DNA of 7,144 nt from Muribaculaceae bacterium (GTDB lineage Bacteria; Bacteroidota; Bacteroidia; Bacteroidales; Muribaculaceae), in assembly GCA_029051445.1 (NCBI GenBank), contig JAIDKP010000351.1, forward strand, positions 1-7,144. The letters run 5' to 3'. The position numbers and the translations under genes were made by a program. Shown here piece by piece: positions 1-5,442 of this stretch (its first letter is position 1; every line of letters begins with the position of its first letter). The notes under the pieces are model-generated. The model did no database searches. It had not been told where the DNA came from and was given only the letters and a program-made list of their open reading frames with translations.

Positions 1-1
1 G

Positions 2-304
2 ATCAACACCGTGCGCAGGCGCTATTTTGAAGGTGGCATCGATCCCAACCCCGCTACCGAAGGAAACCTCGACCAGTGGCGTATACTCGACGAGTGGATG
101 ATCGAGTTCCTCGGCGAGGGACGTCGCCGCGTCGACCTCATCCGCTGGGGCGTTTACCACACAGAGAAGTGGTGGGATCACGAGCCGACAGGCAACAAGA
201 ACGAGTGCCGATATCCCATTGCAAACTCAAGCCTCGCCACCAACATGCTCATCAAGCAGAATCCCGGTTACGGTGGTGATGAGCTTTCTCCCGATGAAAT
301 TTAA
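2..304 (+). CDS. SusD/RagB family nutrient-uptake lipoprotein, C-terminal fragment
   Basis: Only the last 100 residues are present; the gene enters from the left edge, and the GTG at 11 is an internal Val codon, not a start. Two stretches identify the family. RILDEWMIEFLGEGRRRVDL followed by IRWG is the usual '(E)R..EF.GEG.R..DL.RWG' helix near the SusD C-terminus. YPIANSSLATN followed by KQNPGY is the usual closing 'YPIP.s.l..N..l.QNPGY'. SusD proteins are lipid-anchored on the outside of the outer membrane, where they bind glycans and cap a SusC TonB-dependent transporter, normally encoded just upstream. The substrate cannot be told from this end. A hairpin terminator follows 25 nt after the stop, so this is the end of its transcript or of the SusCD pair. 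Confidence 0.93.
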   Translation: MNTVRRRYFEGGIDPNPATEGNLDQWRILDEWMIEFLGEGRRRVDLIRWGVYHTEKWWDHEPTGNKNECRYPIANSSLATNMLIKQNPGYGGDELSPDEI

Positions 305-329
305 TTGGTTGAACTATGTATTGAATCCT

Positions 330-361
330 GGAAGCGCGGCCCTCATGGTCGCGCTTCCTTT
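330..361 (+). terminator. Hairpin terminator after the susD-like gene
   Basis: GGAAGCGCG (330-338) pairs perfectly with CGCGCTTCC (350-358). Two further pairs plus a G-T wobble (339-341 with 347-349) extend the stem to 12 bp around a 5-nt loop. The T-tract is short (359-361), so this could be a Rho-independent terminator or a 3'-end-protecting stem. Its position just after the stop codon favours termination of the SusCD transcript. Confidence 0.7.
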
Positions 362-374
362 GTCATATCCACGC

Positions 375-428
375 GTTTAAATAGAGATCGGAACAACAGA
401 GGGAATTTAAAATGCCTGAAAGGCATTT
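375..428 (+). repeat. 54-bp direct repeat, left copy, ending in an 8-bp palindrome
   Basis: This 54-nt block is repeated in the same orientation at 1173-1226 with one difference (A383 against G1181). Its last 19 nt form a perfect hairpin, AAATGCCT / GAA / AGGCATTT (410-428). The first 35 nt (GTTTAAAT, then GAGATCGGAACAACAGAGGG, then AATTTA) are not palindromic and are found only in these two outer copies. The block lies outside the inverted modules that flank the transposase, so it is either a separate REP unit or part of a longer repeat into which the transposase unit went. Confidence 0.9.
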
Positions 429-463
429 AGTAGCAAACGGAATCGCATGACCACGGATTTAAT

Positions 464-556
464 AATGCCTGAAAGGCATTTAAGAATATTAGCCGGGAGC
501 ACCGACAGGTGCCTCCGGGATTTTTAATGATGTCGGAAAAGTGCCTGTAAAGGCAC
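464..556 (+). repeat. Left REP module: palindrome, GC-rich hairpin, palindrome
   Basis: Three stem-loops lie in a row. (1) AATGCCT (464-470), loop GAA, AGGCATT (474-480). (2) CCGGGAGCACC (493-503), loop GACA, GGTGCCTCCGG (508-518): 11 pairs with one G-T and one A-C mismatch (498/513), preceded by TTAG (489-492). (3) GTGCCT (541-546), loop GTAA, AGGCAC (551-556). The GC-rich hairpin is followed by GATTTTT, so it could also work as a terminator against read-through towards the transposase gene. Confidence 0.9.
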
Positions 557-574
557 CTTGTTACATGTTTTTTT

Positions 575-582
575 TATCTTTG
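575..582 (+). promoter_or_regulatory. Bacteroidota -7 box (TATCTTTG) for the transposase gene
   Basis: TATCTTTG matches the TAnnTTTG -7 consensus exactly and lies 18 nt before the ATG at 601, within an AT-rich stretch that starts after the inner palindrome. No clear TTTG-type -33 box is seen at the normal spacing; the closest TTG (558-560) is only 14 nt away. The leader would be about 10 nt long. If it is real, the element carries its own promoter inside the repeats. Confidence 0.5.
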
Positions 583-600
583 TGAAATAAAAAAGATACC

Positions 601-1050
601 ATGAGCTACATCCGTCATTATTTTCATATCGTTTTCTCTCCAAAAGGGAGAAATTCTGTAATTCAGCTAAATGCCGAAGCTGAGATTTATAGCATGATCA
701 CTTCTCTTATAATGAAATACAAGGGATATGTCTACGCTATAAATGGTATGGCGGATCATATCCATCTGCTGGTTAGTCTGCCAACCACTGTGACGCATTC
801 TGAGATTATAAGGGTTGCCAAACAGGAATCATCAAAATATATTAGAGACAGGCGCATCATTCCTTTTTGGGAAGGTTGGCAGGAAGGATATGCAAGTTTT
901 ACATGTGGATTCAGAGAGCTGAGTTCTGTGAGGAAATATATTGAAAATCAGAAAGAGCACCATCGCCATAGGTCTTTTATTGATGAATACAAAACGTGGC
1001 TTATAGAAAATGGTATATCTCCAGATGACCCGTATTTTCCAAAGGTGTAA
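601..1050 (+). CDS. REP-associated / IS200-type HUH tyrosine transposase (TnpA/RAYT)
   Basis: The 149-aa protein is a single-domain Y1 HUH nuclease, which cuts and rejoins single-stranded DNA at hairpins through a 5'-phosphotyrosine. Visible signatures are the HUH metal site DHIHLLV (H53, H55), the QEGYASFT strand (94-101), and the catalytic helix VRKYIENQKEHH with nucleophile Y113. Q117, four residues on, sits where IS608 TnpA has its third metal ligand. The tail (FIDEY, ENGI, DPYF) is typical of the Bacteroidota branch of this family. The length is normal for TnpA and no key residue is missing, so the enzyme looks intact. No tnpB follows. Base composition is clearly more AT-rich than the neighbours (the first 60 nt are 35% GC), consistent with acquired DNA. 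The start is set by the -7 box just upstream and the family N-terminus MSY. The inner right palindrome begins 4 nt after the stop. Confidence 0.92.
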   Translation: MSYIRHYFHIVFSPKGRNSVIQLNAEAEIYSMITSLIMKYKGYVYAINGMADHIHLLVSLPTTVTHSEIIRVAKQESSKYIRDRRIIPFWEGWQEGYASFTCGFRELSSVRKYIENQKEHHRHRSFIDEYKTWLIENGISPDDPYFPKV

Positions 1051-1054
1051 CGAG

Positions 1055-1148
1055 GTGCCTTTCAGGCACAATTAGAAGATATGCATGTTGTCCGGGCGCA
1101 CCTGGCGGTGCACCCGGCTACTATATTTTGAATGCCTTTCAGGCATTT
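1055..1148 (-). repeat. Right REP module, inverted copy of the left one
   Basis: Reading away from the gene on the + strand: GTGCCT-TTC-AGGCAC (1055-1069), a 22-nt spacer (1070-1091), CCGGGCGCACC / TGGC / GGTGCACCCGG (1092-1117, one C-A mismatch at 1097/1112), a 13-nt spacer, then AATGCCT-TTC-AGGCATT (1131-1147). Loops read TTC here and GAA on the left, confirming inverse orientation. CTAC at 1118-1121 is GTAG on the minus strand, directly 5' of the hairpin foot. The element starts 4 nt after the transposase stop, so it could also end that transcript. Confidence 0.9.
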
Positions 1149-1172
1149 GAAGAACAAGCAGAAGCGCATGGT

Positions 1173-1226
1173 GTTTAAATGGAGATCGGAACAACAGAGG
1201 GAATTTAAAATGCCTGAAAGGCATTT
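1173..1226 (+). repeat. 54-bp direct repeat, right copy
   Basis: Identical to 375-428 except at position 1181 (G for A), including the terminal palindrome AAATGCCT-GAA-AGGCATTT (1208-1226). Here the block runs straight into the GC-rich hairpin unit. In the left copy a 53-nt segment (429-481) that ends in a second palindrome is interposed. Confidence 0.9.
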
Positions 1227-1263
1227 GAGAATATTAGCCGGGGGCACCGACAGGTGCCTCCGG
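1208..1263 (+). repeat. Downstream solo REP: palindrome plus GC-rich hairpin, direct orientation
   Basis: This unit has the same order as the outer part of the left module: palindrome (1208-1226), a 12-nt spacer ending in TTAG (1234-1237), then CCGGGGGCACC (1238-1248), loop GACA, GGTGCCTCCGG (1253-1263). Here all 11 pairs form, with one G-T wobble, so this copy lacks the mismatch of the left copy. The inner GTGCCT palindrome is absent, which makes it a REP without a transposase gene. Confidence 0.88.
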
Positions 1264-1296
1264 GATTTAAAGCTCTCGCGTTAGCAGACAATAACA

Positions 1297-1326
1297 CTGC
1301 CGTGCACTGAAGTGTCGGCGGTTTTT
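1297..1326 (+). terminator. Possible Rho-independent terminator between REP island and ABC operon
   Basis: GCCG (1299-1302) pairs with CGGC (1316-1319) and GCAC (1304-1307) with GTGT (1312-1315) around loop TGAA, with one bulged T (1303). C1297-G1321 and a T-G wobble extend the base. TTTTT follows at 1322-1326. It would stop transcripts coming out of the REP island just before the operon promoter, though it could instead be a leader structure. Confidence 0.5.
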
Positions 1327-1328
1327 CG

Positions 1329-1336
1329 TAAGTTTG
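1329..1336 (+). promoter_or_regulatory. Bacteroidota -7 box (TAAGTTTG) of the ABC operon
   Basis: TAAGTTTG is an exact match to TAnnTTTG, 20 nt before the ATG at 1357 and directly after the candidate terminator. No good -33 TTTG is visible, so the promoter would be weak or activator-dependent. Confidence 0.5.
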
Positions 1337-1356
1337 CATATATATCGCGAAACATA

Positions 1357-2760
1357 ATGAAGAAACAGTTTAAAATATGTCTGACAGCAGTCATGGCGAT
1401 CTTTATGCTATGGGGCTGCGACAAGGGCGAAACGGCAACCGATCCGCTGGCATCGGTGCCGGCCGACGCTGTGGCTGTAGCCAGAGCCGATTTTCGCAAA
1501 CTGATTACCGAGGCCGGATGTGTCCCCGTTGACGGCCGTTATGAAATCACCCCGGTGATTCAGGGACTGCTTGCGTCGTCCGATACATCGACACTGACAC
1601 TCGTGTCGCTGCTTGCCGACATAGCTCCGGAAATCGACCTGTCGTCGGTCTATTGGTACATACCGTCGTCAGGAGCCAAGCCGGTTGTGACGCTGCAGAT
1701 CCTTGATGCCGACGCTCTCATGAAGCGGCTTTCTGCCACGGCTGTCGCGTCGGTTAAGATCGCCGACTACAATGTCTATACATTTTCCGGGGCGAGTGCC
1801 GTAGTGCGCGACAGTCAGCTGTGGATAGCCAGATCGGCCGATATGGTTATGGAAGCCAATGATATTGCGGCGTCTGCTCCCTTCTCTGCCGACAAGGTGA
1901 AATCGGAAGCGCTGAAGGCCGAAGCCGATATTGTGGCTGTGTTGCAGGCCGGACAGCTGGATATTCCCAGTGCCGATCTTCCTTCAGGCGCGTTTGTCAC
2001 AGCCTCGGCACGCTGTCTCAGAAGCGGATTCTATCTGAATGCCTCTGTCTCGGCACCTGACGGTACTCCGGTTTATATTGGAGCCGACATGAAGCCGGTC
2101 GACACGTCGTTTGCGTCACTTATGCCCAGGCAGACAGCGGCTTGTCTTGCTCTGGGCTCGCTTGACTGGCGTGTGGTATATCCGGCAGCGTTGGCTGCGT
2201 TAGGTGACAAACTTGGCGACAACGGCCGTATGGTTCTGTCGATGCTGCGTCCCTATATCGAGTCGATAGACGGTACTGTGGCGGTTGCGGTTGCTCCCGC
2301 CGCCGGCACTCAGTCGCTCGGTGAGCTGAGTCTGTCGTCGTGGGAGGTGTTTTTATCGGCATCAATGCCTCAGGAAAAGCTTGACCAGCTCACGACTCTG
2401 ATCTCGGCGATGGCTTCGATGAGCGATTTTCCGTGCCGTTCAAACGGCGACGGCACTTATGCGCTGGTGTTGGAAGACTGTCTGACTCTTACGGTCGGAA
2501 GCATCGACGGGAAATTTGTGATTGCCAACTATGACCTGTCGGTCGCAGGAGTGCAGAGACTTGTGCCGCATCTCGACAACCGTGTCGCTGTGCTTGATAT
2601 CGACATTCCCTACGACGGCGATCTTGCCCGTGTCCTGCATATGCCCTGGGGACTGTCGGTCGACGCCGGTATCGCATCGGGGGTAATGGACGCGACAATA
2701 AAACTCAACGGCATAAAGATGCCGCCGCTAAAAGCCCTGTTGGAAGGCCGCGCCAAATGA
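1357..2760 (+). CDS. DUF4836-like lipoprotein, first gene of the ABC operon
   Basis: A 467-aa exported lipoprotein. The start at 1357 gives a textbook signal: KK, a hydrophobic core and lipobox LWGC with Cys21 as the lipidated residue. The upstream in-frame GTG at 1312 would put 15 extra residues before it and lies in a hairpin. The mature N-terminus (SVPADAVAVARADFRKL, about 33-49) has the 'IPAdA.aVa..dl..L' look of DUF4836 proteins, Bacteroidota envelope lipoproteins of unknown function. The rest is an alpha/beta protein with no catalytic motif I recognise and no later membrane segment. The stop overlaps the next start by 4 nt (ATGA), so it is translationally coupled to the ATPase, and a role as substrate-facing or accessory subunit of that transporter is inferred. 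The family assignment is from resemblance only. The lipoprotein call is firm. Confidence 0.75.
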   Translation: MKKQFKICLTAVMAIFMLWGCDKGETATDPLASVPADAVAVARADFRKLITEAGCVPVDGRYEITPVIQGLLASSDTSTLTLVSLLADIAPEIDLSSVYWYIPSSGAKPVVTLQILDADALMKRLSATAVASVKIADYNVYTFSGASAVVRDSQLWIARSADMVMEANDIAASAPFSADKVKSEALKAEADIVAVLQAGQLDIPSADLPSGAFVTASARCLRSGFYLNASVSAPDGTPVYIGADMKPVDTSFASLMPRQTAACLALGSLDWRVVYPAALAALGDKLGDNGRMVLSMLRPYIESIDGTVAVAVAPAAGTQSLGELSLSSWEVFLSASMPQEKLDQLTTLISAMASMSDFPCRSNGDGTYALVLEDCLTLTVGSIDGKFVIANYDLSVAGVQRLVPHLDNRVAVLDIDIPYDGDLARVLHMPWGLSVDAGIASGVMDATIKLNGIKMPPLKALLEGRAK

Positions 2761-3401
2761 ACTGCATTACCTTGGACAATATCCTGCCCGACGCGTTTGC
2801 GGCAGACAAGACTTCTCCCGGAGATGTGTGGGGGCGTCGTGTCTCGTTTGTGCGTGGCGAGAAGGTGAGGATAGAAGCGTCCTCAGGTTCCGGCAAGACC
2901 ACTTTGTGTGCGTTCATCATGGGGATGCGCGACGATTTTGCCGGGCAGATATTTTTTGACGGAACATCGTCTTCCGGCTTCACACAAAAACAATGGAGTG
3001 CCATGCGGCGCGACAGGCTCGCATGGCTTCCTCAGGACATGGGGCTGTTCCCGCAGCTGACGTTGCGGGAGAATATCTGCCTTAAAAACGCTCTGACAGG
3101 ATTCAGGGACGATGCATGGATAGTTGACGCTTGCGCGTGGCTCGGCATAGAGGATTGTCTCGATCGCAATGTCGGACGCATGTCGATCGGCCAGCAGCAG
3201 CGCGGAGCTCTTGTCAGAGCTCTGTGTCAGCCGTTTGACTTTCTTCTGCTCGACGAGCCTGTTAGTCATCTCGATCCACGGTGCAACAAGGCTGTGGCCG
3301 CTCTTGTCGACAGAGAGCTGCGGGCTACAGGCGCAGGGCTGATAGTCACATCGGTCGGACAGCACCTCGATATCGACATTGATAAACGTCTGTCGCTATG
3401 A
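2757..3401 (+). CDS. ABC transporter ATP-binding protein, LolD/MacB-like, with unusual motifs
   Basis: A 214-aa stand-alone nucleotide-binding domain, usual length about 220. Motifs in order: P-loop ASSGSGKTT (41-49, K47), Q-loop WLPQDMGLFPQLTLREN (Q93), signature MSIGQQQRGALVRAL (143-147 core), Walker B FLLLDEP (D166, E167), D-loop SHLD (170-173). It hydrolyses ATP at the inner face of the cytoplasmic membrane to drive the permease encoded next. Three oddities are visible: the first P-loop glycine is Ala41, the signature has Ile in place of the first Gly of LSGGQ, and the switch-histidine position (usually 'vTH') reads T198-S199, with the nearest His at 203. The catalytic Lys, Gln, Asp and Glu are all kept, so it is probably active or at least ATP-binding. 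Both neighbours overlap by 4 nt, indicating one co-translated unit. Confidence 0.9.
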   Translation: MNCITLDNILPDAFAADKTSPGDVWGRRVSFVRGEKVRIEASSGSGKTTLCAFIMGMRDDFAGQIFFDGTSSSGFTQKQWSAMRRDRLAWLPQDMGLFPQLTLRENICLKNALTGFRDDAWIVDACAWLGIEDCLDRNVGRMSIGQQQRGALVRALCQPFDFLLLDEPVSHLDPRCNKAVAALVDRELRATGAGLIVTSVGQHLDIDIDKRLSL

Positions 3402-4603
3402 TGAAAGGCCGCGGAATGAAAATACTGTGCAGACTTCTGTTGCGCGATGTCAGCGCGGCGCAGCTCGCCGTTTATGCGGTCGGGACCTATATCGGTCTGA
3501 TCATTCTTGCCGGAGCCATGCAGCTGTGGAGAGATTTCTCGACTCCTGTGGCAGGCTTGACAGAAGACCCTTTTGCATCGGGAGGATATGTGGTCATGTC
3601 GCCTCAGGTCGAGGGGCTCGGACTCACTTCGGAGTCGGTTGTGCCCGATTCAGTGCTTGATGCGCTTCGGCGACAGCCCTGGACAGTGTCGGCCGACCGC
3701 TTTTCCGCCTCAGATTTCTCGGTCACTGCGTCGGTAGGTATCGGCTCCGACAAGTTTTCCTCTGCGCTTTTCTTTGAATCGGTGCCCGACAGCTACATCA
3801 GTCCCTTGCCCGACGGATGGACGTTTGATCCTGCTGATCCGGCCGCTGTCATTCCTGTGATCATTCCGCGTGACTACCTTGCGCTTTACAATTTCGGTTT
3901 CGCTCCATCGCGTGGCCTGCCGTCGCTTGGCGAAGATGTGATCATGCAGATCCCTCTCTCGGTTTCGGTCGCGGGGCGCGGCCTCCGGTGCGACTTTCCG
4001 GCACGCATTGCCGGCTTTTCATCGCGCATCAACACTATAGCTGTCCCGGAGGCATTTCTCTCATGGGCCAACAACACATATGGCAGCGGTCACGTCAGGG
4101 CCGGATCGCCGAGACTTATCGCGCAGGTGTCGACCGATGCGGCTGACCCGGCCATACGCTCGTTTGCGGCATCACACTCTCTTGAGATAGCCGGAGACGA
4201 CGGCTCGGCATCCTATTCACGCATTCTTGCCGTAGTGCTTTCGGCTGTGACCGGAGTGGGGCTGCTGCTTTGCCTGCTGTCGGTTGTAGTGTTGTCGGTC
4301 AGTCTCATTCTCCTGCTCTACAAGTGCCGGGAAGTCATTGTGCGTCTTGTCGCGCTCGGTTTTGACAGGTCGGTGATATCAGGCATCTATTTTACTATGC
4401 TTGCGGTTGTCAACCTCGCGGTGTGGATCGTGTGTGCCGTGACGCTTGCCGTCGGACACAGCCTCATTTCTCCGCTTCTGCATGACGCTGCGGTAGGCTC
4501 GGCACCGCTTGCGGCTACAATGGCTGCATCATTCCTGCTCATGACGCTTCTTCAGCTCACGGGCATGGCCATAATAAGAAAGAAAACAGAATCACATAAA
4601 TAA
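3398..4603 (+). CDS. MacB/FtsX-like ABC permease with large periplasmic domain
   Basis: A 401-aa membrane protein with the type VII (MacB/LolC/FtsX) topology. TM1 spans about 23-43, an exported domain about 45-275, then three helices at about 276-308, 328-353 and 372-393, with a basic C-terminal tail. Type VII transporters do not pass substrate through the membrane; cytoplasmic ATP hydrolysis moves the periplasmic domain. The segment between TM2 and TM3 (YKCREVIVRLVALGFDRSVI) resembles the coupling region 'r..EigvLrAlG.s...i' of FtsX-like permeases. Only one permease gene is present, so a homodimer with two ATPases is expected. The start at 3398 overlaps the ATPase stop (ATGA); Met7 (3416) is an alternative. 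The periplasmic domain is not one I recognise, so the substrate is unknown. Confidence 0.85.
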   Translation: MMKGRGMKILCRLLLRDVSAAQLAVYAVGTYIGLIILAGAMQLWRDFSTPVAGLTEDPFASGGYVVMSPQVEGLGLTSESVVPDSVLDALRRQPWTVSADRFSASDFSVTASVGIGSDKFSSALFFESVPDSYISPLPDGWTFDPADPAAVIPVIIPRDYLALYNFGFAPSRGLPSLGEDVIMQIPLSVSVAGRGLRCDFPARIAGFSSRINTIAVPEAFLSWANNTYGSGHVRAGSPRLIAQVSTDAADPAIRSFAASHSLEIAGDDGSASYSRILAVVLSAVTGVGLLLCLLSVVVLSVSLILLLYKCREVIVRLVALGFDRSVISGIYFTMLAVVNLAVWIVCAVTLAVGHSLISPLLHDAAVGSAPLAATMAASFLLMTLLQLTGMAIIRKKTESHK

Positions 4604-4615
4604 AACTCTCGCCCC

Positions 4616-5347
4616 ATGCGCAAGATCATACTGGTGACAACAGGGCTTTTAATCGCTCTTTCCATTCACGCACTCACGCCCGACAGCGACAGTAAGAAAA
4701 CCGCTCCGGAGGCTCCTGATCTCGAAAAGATCAGGGAGGATGTCAACAATCCCGGCTCTCGCTATTATTATCCGGAACTGATGAAACGCTATGAGGTCTA
4801 CGACACTACCCGCCTTACACTCGATGATTACCGTCATCTGTATCTCGGCGCGATGTATCAGGAAGACTATAATCCATACCGCAAGTCGGAATACCGCGAC
4901 CGCATCCAGGAACTGTACTACCGTCCCGATCACTCCCGCACCGAGCTTGACTCGATCATTGCCTATGCCGAGCTGTCGCTGGCCGATGATCCGTTTGATC
5001 TTGAGCAGATGAATTATCTGATATATGCCCTGAAGGGACGTGGCAAAGTCAACAAGGCGGCGATATGGCAATTCAGGCTCAACCACATTCTTCAGGCTAT
5101 AGTGTCGACCGGTACGGGGCTTGACCCCGACAACGCGTGGTATGTCATCAACCCGCGGCATGAATACAATATCGTCAACTTTCAGAACCGCGTGGTAGAC
5201 TCTCAGGAATTCAAGGAACCGCACTTCGAGTATATCAGACTCGTGCCTCCGGCCGACCAGTCGGGAAAGTCCGGAGCCGAAGGATATTATTTCAATATCC
5301 GCCCGCTGCTTGAAGAGTACTATCGCAAGTATCCCGAGCAATTATAG
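4616..5347 (+). CDS. Secreted DUF4919 family protein
   Basis: A 243-aa protein starting 12 nt after the permease stop. Residues 1-19 form a classical signal peptide with likely cleavage after IHA (17-19) and no lipobox, so it is periplasmic and soluble. The core YYYPELMKRYEVYDTTRLTLDDY with YQEDYNPYRKSEY (about 50-93) and the C-terminal GYYFNIRPLLEEYYRKYPE fit DUF4919, a Bacteroidota family without known function. The predicted helix pairs around 95-160 (AYAELSLADDPFDLEQMNYLIYAL) look TPR-like, which would suit protein binding. Its position as fourth gene of the ABC operon suggests a periplasmic partner of the permease. That is inference from context only. Confidence 0.8.
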   Translation: MRKIILVTTGLLIALSIHALTPDSDSKKTAPEAPDLEKIREDVNNPGSRYYYPELMKRYEVYDTTRLTLDDYRHLYLGAMYQEDYNPYRKSEYRDRIQELYYRPDHSRTELDSIIAYAELSLADDPFDLEQMNYLIYALKGRGKVNKAAIWQFRLNHILQAIVSTGTGLDPDNAWYVINPRHEYNIVNFQNRVVDSQEFKEPHFEYIRLVPPADQSGKSGAEGYYFNIRPLLEEYYRKYPEQL

Positions 5348-5367
5348 CGATTGAATGGAAAAATTCA

Positions 5368-5375
5368 TATATTTG
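5368..5375 (+). promoter_or_regulatory. Bacteroidota -7 box (TATATTTG) for serC-serA
   Basis: TATATTTG matches TAnnTTTG exactly and lies in the 95-nt gap after the DUF4919 gene, giving a leader of about 60 nt before the serC ATG. The nearest TTG upstream (5351-5353) is closer than the usual -33 spacing. I see no riboswitch, T-box or leader-peptide attenuator in this leader, and no terminator between 5347 and the box, so read-through from the ABC operon is possible. Confidence 0.55.
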
Positions 5376-5442
5376 TGATTGTCTCCACGGCACAGGCCGG
5401 GGGAAGTACATAACGAAACTCATCAATCTTCTTTAAGCTTTT

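Larger units (their letters stand above)
464..1148 (+). mobile_element. REPtron-like unit: Y1 transposase gene between two inverted REP modules
   Basis: A small HUH transposase gene is enclosed by two modules in inverse orientation. Left (464-556) and right (1148 back to 1055) share the same order: AATGCCT-GAA-AGGCATT palindrome, a 12- or 13-nt AT-rich spacer, a 26-nt GC-rich hairpin, a 22-nt spacer, and a GTGCCT-loop-AGGCAC palindrome next to the gene. The GC-rich hairpin carries TTAG or GTAG directly 5' of its foot when read in module orientation. That matches the GTAG mark at the foot of enterobacterial REP hairpins, which RAYT enzymes recognise. Further copies lie outside at 375-428 and 1173-1263. 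An ordinary IS200-type insertion with palindromic ends is the main alternative. The inverted pairing and the extra solo copies favour REP/RAYT. The exact termini are not defined by an obvious target duplication. Confidence 0.75.

Noticed and set aside
410..1226. CRISPR-like array from the repeated 18-nt palindrome
   Set aside because: The copies at about 410, 464, 1131 and 1208 are irregularly spaced, occur in both orientations and flank a transposase gene. There are no regular spacers and no cas genes.
1312..1356. Upstream GTG start for the DUF4836-like lipoprotein
   Set aside because: It would add 15 residues before the lipoprotein signal, its start codon is inside the candidate terminator stem, and it lies upstream of the -7 box at 1329-1336. 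The ATG at 1357 gives a normal signal peptide.
2883..3365. 160-aa minus-strand frame inside the ABC ATPase gene, and the 93-aa +frame at 3379-3660
   Set aside because: Both overlap genes with clear domain motifs and translate to Cys/Arg-rich sequence without features. They are frame shadows.
4649..5341. 230-aa open frame on the minus strand
   Set aside because: It is antisense to the DUF4919 gene, which has a signal peptide and family motifs. The antisense product shows none.
5376..5442. Riboswitch or attenuator in the serC leader
   Set aside because: The roughly 60-nt leader has no strong hairpin, no T-run, no Ser-rich leader peptide and no T-box-like sequence.
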